A stretch of 64,000 nt of DNA from Rotaria macrura. Its lineage: Eukaryota > Rotifera > Eurotatoria > Philodinida > Philodinidae. Positions within the stretch are counted from its first letter, which is position 1; every line of letters begins with the position of its first letter. Positions 49,545 to 59,854 of the stretch are shown piece after piece. The notes below the pieces were generated by a model, which did no database searches, was not told the origin of the DNA, and saw only the letters and a program-made list of their open reading frames with translations. The stretch spans positions 248,001 to 312,000 of the forward strand of contig OENT01000011.1 of NCBI GenBank assembly GCA_900239685.1, read 5' to 3'. A program made the translations under genes and the position numbers.

Positions 49545-50236
49545 TTGCGCGACGGTCTTCAATCCTCTTGGTAACAGTCTTCGACAGGGGAACCACCTAT
49601 CGGCAACGATCTGTGATGGGAATGGGAGTCGGAAGGAGGGCACCTGTCGTTAGCGGTCAGTGATGGTGGGGTGCTGGCAGTGAGGAACCCGTCGGTAACG
49701 GTCTGTGATGAGCGGGGGAGGAGGTTGGGAGGGGGCTACCATTCGTAATGGTATGTGATGGAGGGTCATGGCAGGGGGGGAGCCCATCGGTAAAGGTCTG
49801 CGTTGATGGAACCACCTGTCGGTAACGGTCTGTGATGGTGGAACCACCNNNNNNNNNNNNNNNNNNNNNNNNNNNNNNNNNNNNNNNNNNNNNNNNNNNN
49901 NNNNNNNNNNNNNNNNNNNNNNNNNNNNNNNNNNNNNNNNNNNNGGGGGGGAGCCCATCGGTAAAGGTCTGCGTTGATGGAACCACCTGTCGGTAACGGT
50001 CTGTGATGGGTGAATCGCTTGTCGGTAACGGTCTGTGATTATGGAATCACCTGTCGGTAACGGTCCGTGATCTGAAACCACCTGTCGGTAACGGTCTGTG
50101 ATGCTGGAACCACCTGTCGGTAACGGTCTGTGATGCTGGAATCACCTGTCGGTAACGGTCTGTGACGGGGGAAGCACCTGCCGGTAACGGTCTGTGATGG
50201 GTAAATCGCCTGTCGGTAACGGTCTGTGGGGGGGAG
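49545..50236. repeat. GC-rich minisatellite, 32-bp unit, interrupted by a gap
   Basis: Tandem units of about 32 bp with core CACCTGTCGGTAACGGTCTG, then TGATGNTGGAAT or a variant. Units at 50047-50225 are the most regular; those toward 49545 are more degenerate and vary in length. The array is far GC-richer than its surroundings. Because 32 is not a multiple of three, all three minus-strand frames read through as Thr/Asp/Arg/Tyr-rich repeats, so its open frames should not be taken as genes. Confidence 0.9.
49849..49944. other. Assembly gap (96 N)
   Basis: A run of N lies inside the minisatellite. About 64 bp on the left (from 49776) and right (from 49945) of the gap are identical, beginning GGGGGGAGCCCATCGG. 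This suggests a collapsed or misjoined array. Confidence 0.97.
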
Positions 50237-50466
50237 GGGGGAGGGTCCAAATTTCTACCCTAAACACTTCAACACTCCTTTCAGGTCGTGTTTCACAAAA
50301 GAGCGTAGTATTATTCACTCTGTAAATGGTATGGTCAATGATTGCATCTTCTATAGTATACAGTTTCTCACGACTTGTTACAACATAAAGATTGCAGCCT
50401 TTTCTAGTTCAATTACATGGCTAAGATTACCTTGGTTTTTAAAAGTACATCATTTATGTCAGTATT

Positions 50467-51703
50467 AGAGACCTGCGGGACAAACTTTTGATTGTCCCGA
50501 ATCCCGTCACGATTTTTTTCGTATTGTCCTGTAAAATCCTGTTTGTCCCGCTGACAAAAAATTTTTAAATGTCGTATAGTTCCGCCAAAGAAAAGAAGAC
50601 ACCTTTTCTACACAATCAATAGGAAAATAGAGGAATAAAAATAGATCGATATGAAAATAGATCGAGAAATGCAAGACTAAAGTTAATTTGTTTTTATTAA
50701 AAATAGAAACTGTTAGTCTCAAGTATAAATATCAATTAATAATCAGGGTGTGTCCATGTGTGTGTGTGTGTGGGACGAAAGGTTGGGTAGATCGAAGATC
50801 TACACCCACACCGCTTGTTGTACTCAAATAAATGTGTAAATGTTGATATTTGAGAAAAATAATACTCTCCCGTTTACCTAGCATATTAGTTCTTTATATA
50901 ACTTATGAAGAATATTTTCATCTAATCATTATTAGATTAGTAAAGTCGGGCTTATTGTGATAGAATTTTTTCGAAATGTATAAGCTCATTTAAAGTAATC
51001 TTTGTCTACAACAATTCCCCATATATCAGATAAATATTTGCTCTTTTTATGGGAGTAATTTTACGATGATTGTTTGAAATTTCTTTTTTTATAATTTAAC
51101 CTATTAGTAGTTATCAACTGCACGTTTTAGAAGATTATTCTCTTTTAATTAAACTCGTGTATTTTCCAAGTCAATTAACTTTCGTATCGATAAATTTTTG
51201 TATCGCACGATTAACGTCGATCAATTTTCGTTTCGAATTATTTTCGTATCGACTAATTTTTATATTGACTAATTATTGTATTGATCGATTTTCGTATCCA
51301 CCGATTAATGTCGCACAATTTTGATAGACCAGAAAAACACATACGTTTGCATGTAGATAAAATGAATACTTTAGTGTTCATTAAGGCCTCCCCCCTTTGA
51401 AAATTCGAAGTTTTTGTCAGAAAAATGAAAAATGAGGTATAAGTGCATTTTTGAGCTCTCTGAAGTGTGTAGATTAAACATTAATACGACTTTCAGACTT
51501 TTTACTCCTAAAATGCAGATTTTATGACAGAAAAATTTTCTAATGCCTAAGAGGTTTAGATATAGGGATTTTTGAATTCGGGACATTGTTACTTTTCGAT
51601 TTGTTCCGAATCCCGTTTGTCCCGTCCCGAAATCTTTTGAATAGTCCCATCCCGCGGGACAAACGGGATTTTTCGGGATTCAGGAATGTCCCGCATGACT
51701 CTA
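50467..51703. mobile_element. Non-autonomous hAT-like DNA transposon, 1237 bp, with intact target duplication
   Basis: The element starts TAGAGACCTGCGGGACA and ends with the inverted TGTCCCGCATGACTCTA: 17-bp terminal inverted repeats with three mismatches. It is bracketed by identical 8-bp duplications GTCAGTAT at 50459-50466 and 51704-51711. An 8-bp duplication and TAGAG-type ends fit the hAT superfamily. Subterminal GTCCCG/CGGGAC motifs are repeated at both ends (50470-50560 and 51590-51695), as for transposase binding. No transposase frame is present. The perfect duplication suggests fairly recent insertion. Confidence 0.85.
51177..51325. repeat. Degenerate tandem repeat inside the hAT-like element
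   Basis: About seven diverged copies of a unit of roughly 18-20 bp related to AATTTTCGTATCGACT. It lies in the right half of the transposon. Confidence 0.6.
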
Positions 51704-51711
51704 GTCAGTAT

Positions 51712-52942
51712 TCATTTTGTGACATTGTCTTTTCACTTTGTATATCTGTTGTATTTTATTTACAGATACGAAAGCAATGAAAAATAATTTTTAATGTTAT
51801 ATCGTAACTGCATGGCTATCAAAACGATTTAAATCAAATTTATTTTAATCGCTATCAAATGATAGAAATTCACCAATAGTTGGATACCATACATACAGAG
51901 TATATGTATAGGTAGGTAGCTATTGATATTTTAATCAGAGAGGTGGACATTTTTAGCAACACAAACCAATGAAATGAAAAGCTTTTTAAAATTTGAAATA
52001 CGGCGACCTCTTACCATCTTTATTTTTGATATTTATTTTGTCGACCTTTCGTTTGCTTGTCAATGCTTGTCTTGATAATTTTCTTCTCTTTCATTTGCTA
52101 TATTTTCTTTCCGATACTTTTCTGTTTGGCCCTTTTCCATTTGTTCGATAGTTAAAAATGATTTATTACAACGAAATAATGTATAGCAAGCTAACCCCGA
52201 TAATTTTTTGTGTTCGGCATAAACAAGAAAAAAGATGGTTATATCTTCCCTTCTCTTCGTTCAACTTTCACAATCACATTTGTGTTCAAAATCTACAGTT
52301 TCATTACTCATAGACATCCATACAAGTTGACTTCACTTTGAAAATATCATATTATTATTAGTCGTGTAAGAAAACGAAAGAACACAAAATATTTATTTTT
52401 TGTTCTGTATGTCATCTCATAGATGATATTGGACATCGAAGGGGTTAAAAGCTTGACAATTTACTAGAAGGAGTTCAGCTTAATTAAGAGCACATGATAC
52501 GAGCAATCAATTGAATTCGATCGTAACATATAATGATGAAAACAATTTTTTCAATGCCTAAAATAAATATTATCTATGCTTTACGTGCAATTCTTTTCTT
52601 TTTGAATTTTGTATCTGAAATTGATTCTCCTTGTCATACAAATTCAAAGATACGATAATAAATATTTTAATATACCCTAAAAATTAATTCTACGTGATTA
52701 TTAAGATCCGTATATCTTGAAACACAGCAAGGGTTTTCATTTTGCACAGATTAACTTGTATTATTTGTTGAAGATCATTGTTTCACGATGGCTCGCCACA
52801 ACATTGTTATGCAAACGCCCTGCTGCTTCTCTATTACTATGGAAGGAAACTTTCCATGATCATCGACAAATGTTAAGATCTAAGTAGGACACGAACGTGA
52901 GAAAAAAAGATCTTCTAGAAATTATAAGCAATAGATGTCAAA
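51712..52942. other. Intergenic, about 1.2 kb
   Basis: AT-rich sequence between the hAT-like element and MITE copy 2; no exon is seen. Confidence 0.5.
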
Positions 52943-53291
52943 CCCAGGTGAATGAATCCGATAACGAATTCGATCGGATCCTACGATCCGATGAAATCTT
53001 ATGGGAATCCGGGTTGTGGAAACAGTAACGGATCCGATGGGAGAAATCGATTTTCTTATTTGTGTACGAATTAGCATTTAAACCCAATTGTAGAGGCCTG
53101 TCTAATCATACGATGAAATCCAATCGGATTCCGATAGTAGGATTCGATAAAACCCAACACTAGGGATCCGAATGTCGGATCGCAACCAGGAATCCGATGG
53201 GATTTCGTCGGATTAGAGAAAGTTCGATGGAAACATGATCAGATCAGAGAGGCATCCGATTGGATCCAAGTGTCGGAATCATCCTCCTGGG
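52943..53291. mobile_element. MITE copy 2, CCCAGG-ended, GGATCCGAT-rich
   Basis: CCCAGGTGAATGAATCCGAT at the left end is inverted at the right as GTGTCGGAATCATCCTCCTGGG. The interior repeats ATCCGATNGGATTC-like motifs in both orientations. Its ends match the copy at 44544-44864, but the interiors have diverged, so the family is not very young. It lies about 380 bp upstream of the GH3 gene. Confidence 0.65.
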
Positions 53292-53669
53292 AAAATGAGA
53301 AACGTCATTGGCTGCAGCTGGTTCTTTCATTTTTTTTGTGATTTACCGATCAGATCCGGCTGCAAAGAAAAGGTCGTCTGTTGCGGCACCTAGACCGGAT
53401 AGATATACCTGTATTTCTTTGTAATAAATTTTTTGATAAACTTTTCACATAGTAAATTTGTAAAATTTTATAGAATAGTACTATATTTTTATCATACGTA
53501 CTCTTTCAACATTTAATTAAATCGTCTATAAAAAGCTTTTCAGGTTTCCCACTTTGCTTTATTCCCATATGTACATTTTCGTAAAAATTAAAGAGAAAAA
53601 CAAGAACATGTGCTCAGTCGTTTAAAAAATGTATTTTAATTTTATCAATGCTTTAGATCAACGTTAATT
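53292..53669. other. Upstream flank of the GH3 gene
   Basis: AT-rich. AATGCTTTAG at about 53647-53656 is an acceptor-like sequence 13 nt before the GH3 start codon. Confidence 0.45.
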
Positions 53670-56600
53670 ATGAAATTGATTGTTTCGACATTATTTATTC
53701 TTTTTTCAATCATATACCTAGCATTTTTTATGTATAAACAGTACAAATATCTATGTAAATTGAATTACGATTATCCATTTCAAGATCCAACGTTGCCTAT
53801 TGATGTACGATTAGACAATCTCATGTCTTTGTTAACTCCAGAGGAAAAGGTAATAATAATAGCTATTTTTACATTAATCTTATTGATATATTGAGAATGA
53901 TTATAGTATTTTATTGCCATTTTAGATCAATATGTTATGGATAGATGGAGAAACACCTGGTATGATTTTATAGATCTTCTTATTAACTGTAGAAGTTAAC
54001 ATTTTTGTCCGGCTGTCGATTGTAGATGGAGAATTACCTAATTTAGCTGTTCCACGTTTAAATATTCGAGGATATTCTTGGATGGGTCAAGGATATGTTT
54101 ATCGGTCAGCATCAAATGGTTGTAATATTAATTGTTATAGTCCTGTAATTGATGGGAATGTCTCTGTATTACCACAAGGTACGGGTATTGCTTCCACGTG
54201 GAATAAAAATTTAATTTTTCAATCTGGCATTATGGTTAGTGATGAATCCATGGCAATACATTATAATTATAAAAATAAAAGTGTTGATTATAAAACTGGT
54301 GCATCAAGCGTTATTAATATTGCCAGAGATCCAAGATGGGGAAGAGTACCAGAAACATATGGTACATTAAAACAAATTGAAATATTTATTATTGCAATTT
54401 AATATTTTCTTCCGTTCTAAGGTGAATGTCCAATATTAACTGGTGAAATCGCAGTCGCTTTCAATAAAGGCATAATGGGTTATGCAAAATTAGAAGATAC
54501 ACAATTAGAATATGGAATTTATAAAGTTGTACCTGTAATGAGGTAAACTTTTGTAAATATACTATTAACGATAACAATTTTGTATTCGATTCTACATACA
54601 AAATTAGTTGAAAAGTAGTGGTTTTTAATGTGATATCCTGCGTGTGTTTCTTAGAAGATTTTCGCACTTTTAAGCATATTCAAAGTTGCACTAGGTACAT
54701 AAGTTTCACTACCAAAAAAGAACTTTACACGCAACATGGACTGAAGTTTAATAGTTGATGGAAAGTTAAAGAAGAGAAAGTTTTTTATAAATGAGATTAG
54801 TTATAACGATGACCGACTATAAATATCTACAGTTAATAGACTTGTCAGAATAAAGCATCCAATTTGCTTGACAACACAAATATATAAGGCAATAGATCTT
54901 AATTATAAACCTGTAAATAATATCGTGGAATTTTTTTTCACAACTGTTAATTAATACTTATCATTCTATTTTTAAGACATTTTATTGATTATGATGGTCC
55001 TGATAATGGTAGATTTAGTTTTAATGCAATTATTTCTGATGCTGATTTAAGGTAACTCGTATATGAATAATTATTTCCCGTAGGATTTGTTAGTTACTAT
55101 TTATAATATTGTTTCTTTTAATTATTTTTAGAACAACATACTTACCTGTATGGAAAAAACTCATTGATGAAAAAGCAATTGTCGGTATTATGAGTGGAAT
55201 AAGTGCAGTAAATGGTATACCATCAGCGGCAAATAAATATTTACTAAATGATGTGTTACGTAATGAATGGAATTTTACCGGTTATGTTATCAGTAAAAAT
55301 TTGTTTGGTTTTAATGAGTTTATCTTTTTTCTCGCTCTTGTTCTTATTTTTCACAGGTGATTGTGATCCCGTAGCTGACATACAGAAATCATTTCATTAT
55401 ACAGCAACGTTGGAAGAAGCTGTTGCTATATCTGTAACATCTGGTAATGATATTAATTGTGGTGGAGAATTTAAATTATTGCATGAAGCATTTACACATG
55501 GTTTCGTCAATGCTGATACAATTAATACAGCTGTCAGTCGAGGTTTACGTTCAAGATTTTTAAGTGGCAATTTCGATCCAATTGGTACGGATCCATATTC
55601 TGTTATTCCTTATTCAATAGTTGATAGTCTAGAACATAAATTATTAACAAAACAGATTGTTAGTGAATCAATCGTTCTTTTACAAAATCCAAAACGAATA
55701 TTACCATTTGATATCACAAAAATAAAACAAATTGCAGTTATTGGTCCATCATCGAATGATATAACTGTTCAAGCACATACATATCACGGCACACCAAGTA
55801 AATGGATAACAACATTAGATGGTATACAATCAATGGCGTTAAAGTATAGTGTAAATGTTGTTCATACATGGGGTGCATCTCGAAGAAATAATAGTGATGA
55901 AGATTTTGTACATGCAATAGAATTATCGAATAGAAGTGATATTATTTTATTTGTTGGTGGTTTGGACGAAAGTTTTGAAGAAGAAGATACCGACCGTAAT
56001 ACATTAGAATTACCTGGTGGACAGTTAGCATTAATTAAATTACTAATGCTATTAAATAAACCATTTGCTATATTAATTGTATCTGGTTCACCTCTATCAG
56101 AACCATTTATTGTTAGTGAGAATCTAGCTGCATTATTGTGGATCTCATATTTTGGACAAAGTGGTGATGCAATTGCTGATGTATTATTTGGTGTATCTGT
56201 TCCAAGTGGTTGTTTACCATTCACAATACCAATGAATACAAGTCAAATGTTACCGATAGAAGATTATTCTATGAATAAATCACCAGGACGAACATATCGT
56301 TATTTGAATTATGATAAAGCACCACCACTATTCCCATTCGGTTATGGTTTATCTTATTCTAAGTTCACATTTGATTCCAAGTTAATCATTTTTCCTAATC
56401 CAATAAATAATCTCGATACTGATATTATGGCAAATGTAAGTATCATCAATGAAGGTCCATTTAGTGCACAGTTTGTTGCACAACTATATTATGAATTTCC
56501 AAACTCCACTGTAATTGAACTACCAATACGTGAATTATTACAATTTACTAAAATAACATTTGAAAAAACCGAACGTAAAACTATTTCATTTGCATTTCGT

Positions 56601-56717
56601 ATTAGAAATATTCCAAATTCGAATAGACAACAATTACCCGGTATTATTAATTTTTGGATTGGTAATAGTCGGGATCGATATGCACAAGCCACACTTGTTA
56701 TTAATTTTGATTCATAA
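53670..56717 (+). CDS. GH3 family beta-xylosidase/beta-glucosidase
   Basis: Seven exons (53670-53849, 53926-53959, 54026-54361, 54422-54542, 54977-55051, 55132-55292, 55357-56717) give 755 residues. An N-terminal hydrophobic segment (LIVSTLFILFSIIYLAFFMY) is a signal peptide or anchor. The TIM-barrel domain shows INIARDPRWGRVPETYGECP, then RHFIDYDGPDNG, SFNAIISDADLRTTYLPVWK, and the nucleophile motif VISDCDPVADI (Asp304), split by the sixth intron. The second domain has GGLDESFEEEDTDRNTLELPG, where GH3 xylosidases place the acid/base Glu. An FN3-like C-terminal domain follows (NVSIINEGPFSAQFVAQLYY). The style matches plant, fungal and bacterial beta-xylosidases of plant cell-wall breakdown. 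The usual KHF substrate-binding Lys is Arg here, a conservative change that may alter specificity. The introns show it has long been resident. Confidence 0.9.
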
Positions 56718-57173
56718 TTTTTTTAAATATAACTAATGAGCTGACAAGCAAAATTTTTGTTAACACTTTTGGTCTGATTTATTTTATTCTAATATCAAAT
56801 ATTTTCAGCCATAGACGGCAGGAAAGTCTTATCTAGTATATAGGAACCATCCATTTAAGGCATGCACTGAATTGAAACTTACTAAGTTTCGATTGTTCGA
56901 CTTACCAGCAAATCTGACTTTGGTCACGCACTTAGATAGAATAACCGTAATTCAAAAGCCAAAGTACGACTGGACATTTGGCTGGTCAGAGTTTCATACT
57001 GGATAACTCTAATCTTTTTCTGCTCAATAGGAAGGATTTACTTTATAGAAAAAACACTGTTAAAGCAAAAAAAACTATTCTGTAATTTTTCTTGCAAAAT
57101 CAAATGAAAGAAAGGCTCAAAATTATTTATCACAATAAATTCATTCATCCTTAGTACGATAGACTAACTAACA
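56718..57173. other. Intergenic, about 450 bp
   Basis: Holds the 3' flank of the GH3 gene. Nothing else is seen. Confidence 0.5.
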
Positions 57174-57497
57174 ATGAAAACACGGCATTTTGTCGAAATC
57201 ACACGTATTTTCCAAAAACAAAACGAAAATTGTGACGCGGAATTGACGCATTTACTCTTTCAACTTGATAAAAACATCTATAAACTGTTAAGTGATTCAA
57301 TCTTCTTATTTGAATTAGTAAACTCTATTGAATTGCATGGAAATCCACAATCGGACACTGTTCTTGAGTCTTCATTCTTAGTCAGTTCTAAAAATAGGTC
57401 GATTCTCATCAGACACATTAAATTATATTTATTATCATTAGTTTATCAGAATGTTTTAGACAGCCTTAATTTATCTCTTGTTAATTATGTTCAGTAA
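57174..57497 (+). CDS. Hypothetical protein, 107 residues (weak)
   Basis: ATG at 57174 opens 107 codons of predicted helical, charged sequence (MKTRHFVEITRIFQKQNENC; LLFQLDKNIYKLLSDSIFLF). The last codons overlap a good donor (TTCAGTAAGT), so this may be the first exon of a longer gene; a second exon was not identified. I recognise no family. In DNA this AT-rich a frame of this length is suggestive but not proof. Confidence 0.3.
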   Translation: MKTRHFVEITRIFQKQNENCDAELTHLLFQLDKNIYKLLSDSIFLFELVNSIELHGNPQSDTVLESSFLVSSKNRSILIRHIKLYLLSLVYQNVLDSLNLSLVNYVQ

Positions 57498-59854
57498 GTT
57501 TAAATAAAAATCAGCCAAAATTAAATTTACCAGTTGAATGTAGTTTCCCCGGGACATGTGTATATTGCATATACGAAGTGCGACAAGTAGCTATGGCGTT
57601 AGTTTGACATAAAATCATAATCACATTGTCTTTTGTATTTATCAGTTTAATTCGTTTCATTAAAAGATTTGTTTAGTCTCGAAATATTCCATGAGAAGCA
57701 CATAAAACCAAACACATATTTCGATTGGAACACAAAAAATATAAAGAAAATTCCCAAAAAAACTGGCTTTTGCGCAAAAATTATTATGCGCTATGTAAAC
57801 TATATAAATGTTGTGCGAAACAATAAAAAACACAACAATCTGATGCTCGGCTAGATGAAGATTTGCATTATTTCACCATGAAATAATTTTCTGAATTTAT
57901 ATACAAATGAAAAAAAAATATTAAAATATGGAAACTAAACAAACTTCAATGAAAAATTTAGAAACAATTACGAACTTTATTTATTTTTCTGTTACGTCAT
58001 TCTGAAACGTAACATATAAATATATTAATGCTTCGACTCACCTATAAGCAATGTTTTTAAACATTTAATTTACCATTGCGAAACAATAAACAGCAGTAGC
58101 GTTTTCATAGAATCATTATAATGTAAAAATGCAAGTTTCCAGCTTAATATCAGATTTTTCAGTGTAATTATTGAATTGAAACGGCTTATATATGATTAAA
58201 TTGTTAAATAAAAAGATCAACTACTCATGAGGAATTTTACGGACCGATGTAAATAACTGGAAACGGCCGTTTCTAAACTATAGTTTACCGTATGAGGACT
58301 GTATTGCACTTTAATCCAGGTCCATCACTTAAGAACTATCCTCATCGTACTTCTGCCGTATTCTTATATCGACCTTATACGGTTATATTTCCGTCAAAAT
58401 ACGGTCGTAAATCGTAGACTAGGATTATGAACTTGTACGTCCCTTATTTGACTGTGAACGGCTGTATACGTACAGTATAGGTTTTCACCTGGGATGCTAA
58501 TGATATAATCAGTGAAGGCAATAGTAACGCTGAAACCTTATGTATGTGCTAAATATAAGACCTATACAAGATTAATTAGTAGAAGATATTAGCAACCTGA
58601 TGATTGCCTGAAACAAATATTCCTCTAAAACTGAAGAAATTTCCATCAATTAAAAAGAATATCTTGCCTCGTTTTCTTAGCCTGAAGATTTTAGAAAATA
58701 CATTTTTGGTGTTATCTTTAATACGTGCAAAACAAAAGAACTTTTAGCACAATAAATAAATCACTATTCATCAGTGAAATACTCAGGTTGATGATTTCCA
58801 AAATCGGATCCTTCATTTTCCAGCGGGAACCTGCAGGAAAGACACCGTTTCCGACAGGAAAAGTAAGCGGGAGTTCGTCGACCAGATTTATTTGATTTTG
58901 CCCGTTTTCTGTCGGTTCCAGGAAAAACCGAATAAATCCAGACGTTGGATCTGCTTACCTGATTTCCACTTGCAAGTCCCTAGTATCCTTCGATGTTTTT
59001 ACACAGGAACTGGCTCATACTTCTCAACCGGGGTAACTAACAAGATGCAAGTTACAATGTTATCAAAAGCTAATACAGATTGATATGCAATTATGGTTAG
59101 TGTCACCGGACAGTAACGTATTCAGGTATTGCTATTAGCATGAGACTAAAACTATAGTTACCGTTGAATTTCACGACCACATATTAGCATTATTTTTTCT
59201 TAGCCGTTGAAATGAGTATGGAAATTTATTGCTTAAGAAAAATATTTCTCTGTAATAGATAGCGGATGGAAATTATTATTTCAAGCGTTATAGATTAGTT
59301 CAGAATAATGAACTAGTTCCGAGTCTGCATGGATATCTATGTTTAGTTTTGTTCTTCTTCTCTGAACGGTAATCACTACATGAAACTCGAAAACATCATA
59401 TACCTTGCCCGATAACAAGAACTCGAGTTATAGAATCTATTCCTGTGAAACGTTAGCTTCGGCACACTCGTGGCGCCACCACTCAATTTCATTCAGATAG
59501 ATAATATATATAGAGAATTGAGATCATGATTCGTTACTTTAAACTGCTAATCAATGGAAATGATACGAAAGAGGATGAGATGAATAGGGTAAATTGAGGA
59601 TTCGAAATTTCTCAATGCTTTTTCCCTATCATCAAATGCAATCAGATGTTTCGTTTCAATTCACACTTTGAACCTTTTTCTCCTGGTACCTTTTAAATTT
59701 TACATGACTTCATAGAACCTACATCTTTCACTGTTTTTTGGCGTCCTAAAAGGTGCAAATGCAACTAAAAATAGTGTAAATTAGAATAAAAACACTTTTG
59801 ATCTTATTTTAGATACTTAGTATTTGTCACAATCAACTGATTAACACTACCACA
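57498..59854. other. Intergenic, about 2.4 kb, with GC-richer repeat-like patches
   Basis: No exon is supported. Two patches stand out. The first, 58240-58493, has many TACGG/CCGTA motifs and ends in CACCTGGG, like the MITE ends elsewhere. The second, 58800-59040, has GCGGGAACC and TTCCGACAGG-type motifs in both orientations. Both look like decayed mobile-element remnants. CTTATTTTAG at 59804-59813 is an acceptor-like site before NDUFAF6. Confidence 0.45.

Noticed and set aside
49650-50250. Three overlapping minus-strand frames rich in Thr-Asp-Arg-Tyr-Arg repeats
   Set aside because: They are translations of a 32-bp minisatellite read in different frames, and two span the N gap. There is no start context, domain or splice support.
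45427-50825. GTGTGGG/ACCCACAC-type motifs suggesting bdelloid telomeric TGTGGG repeats
   Set aside because: Only isolated units occur at scattered places (near 45.6, 50.2 and 50.8 kb), with no tandem array, so this is not a telomere or clear telomeric relic.
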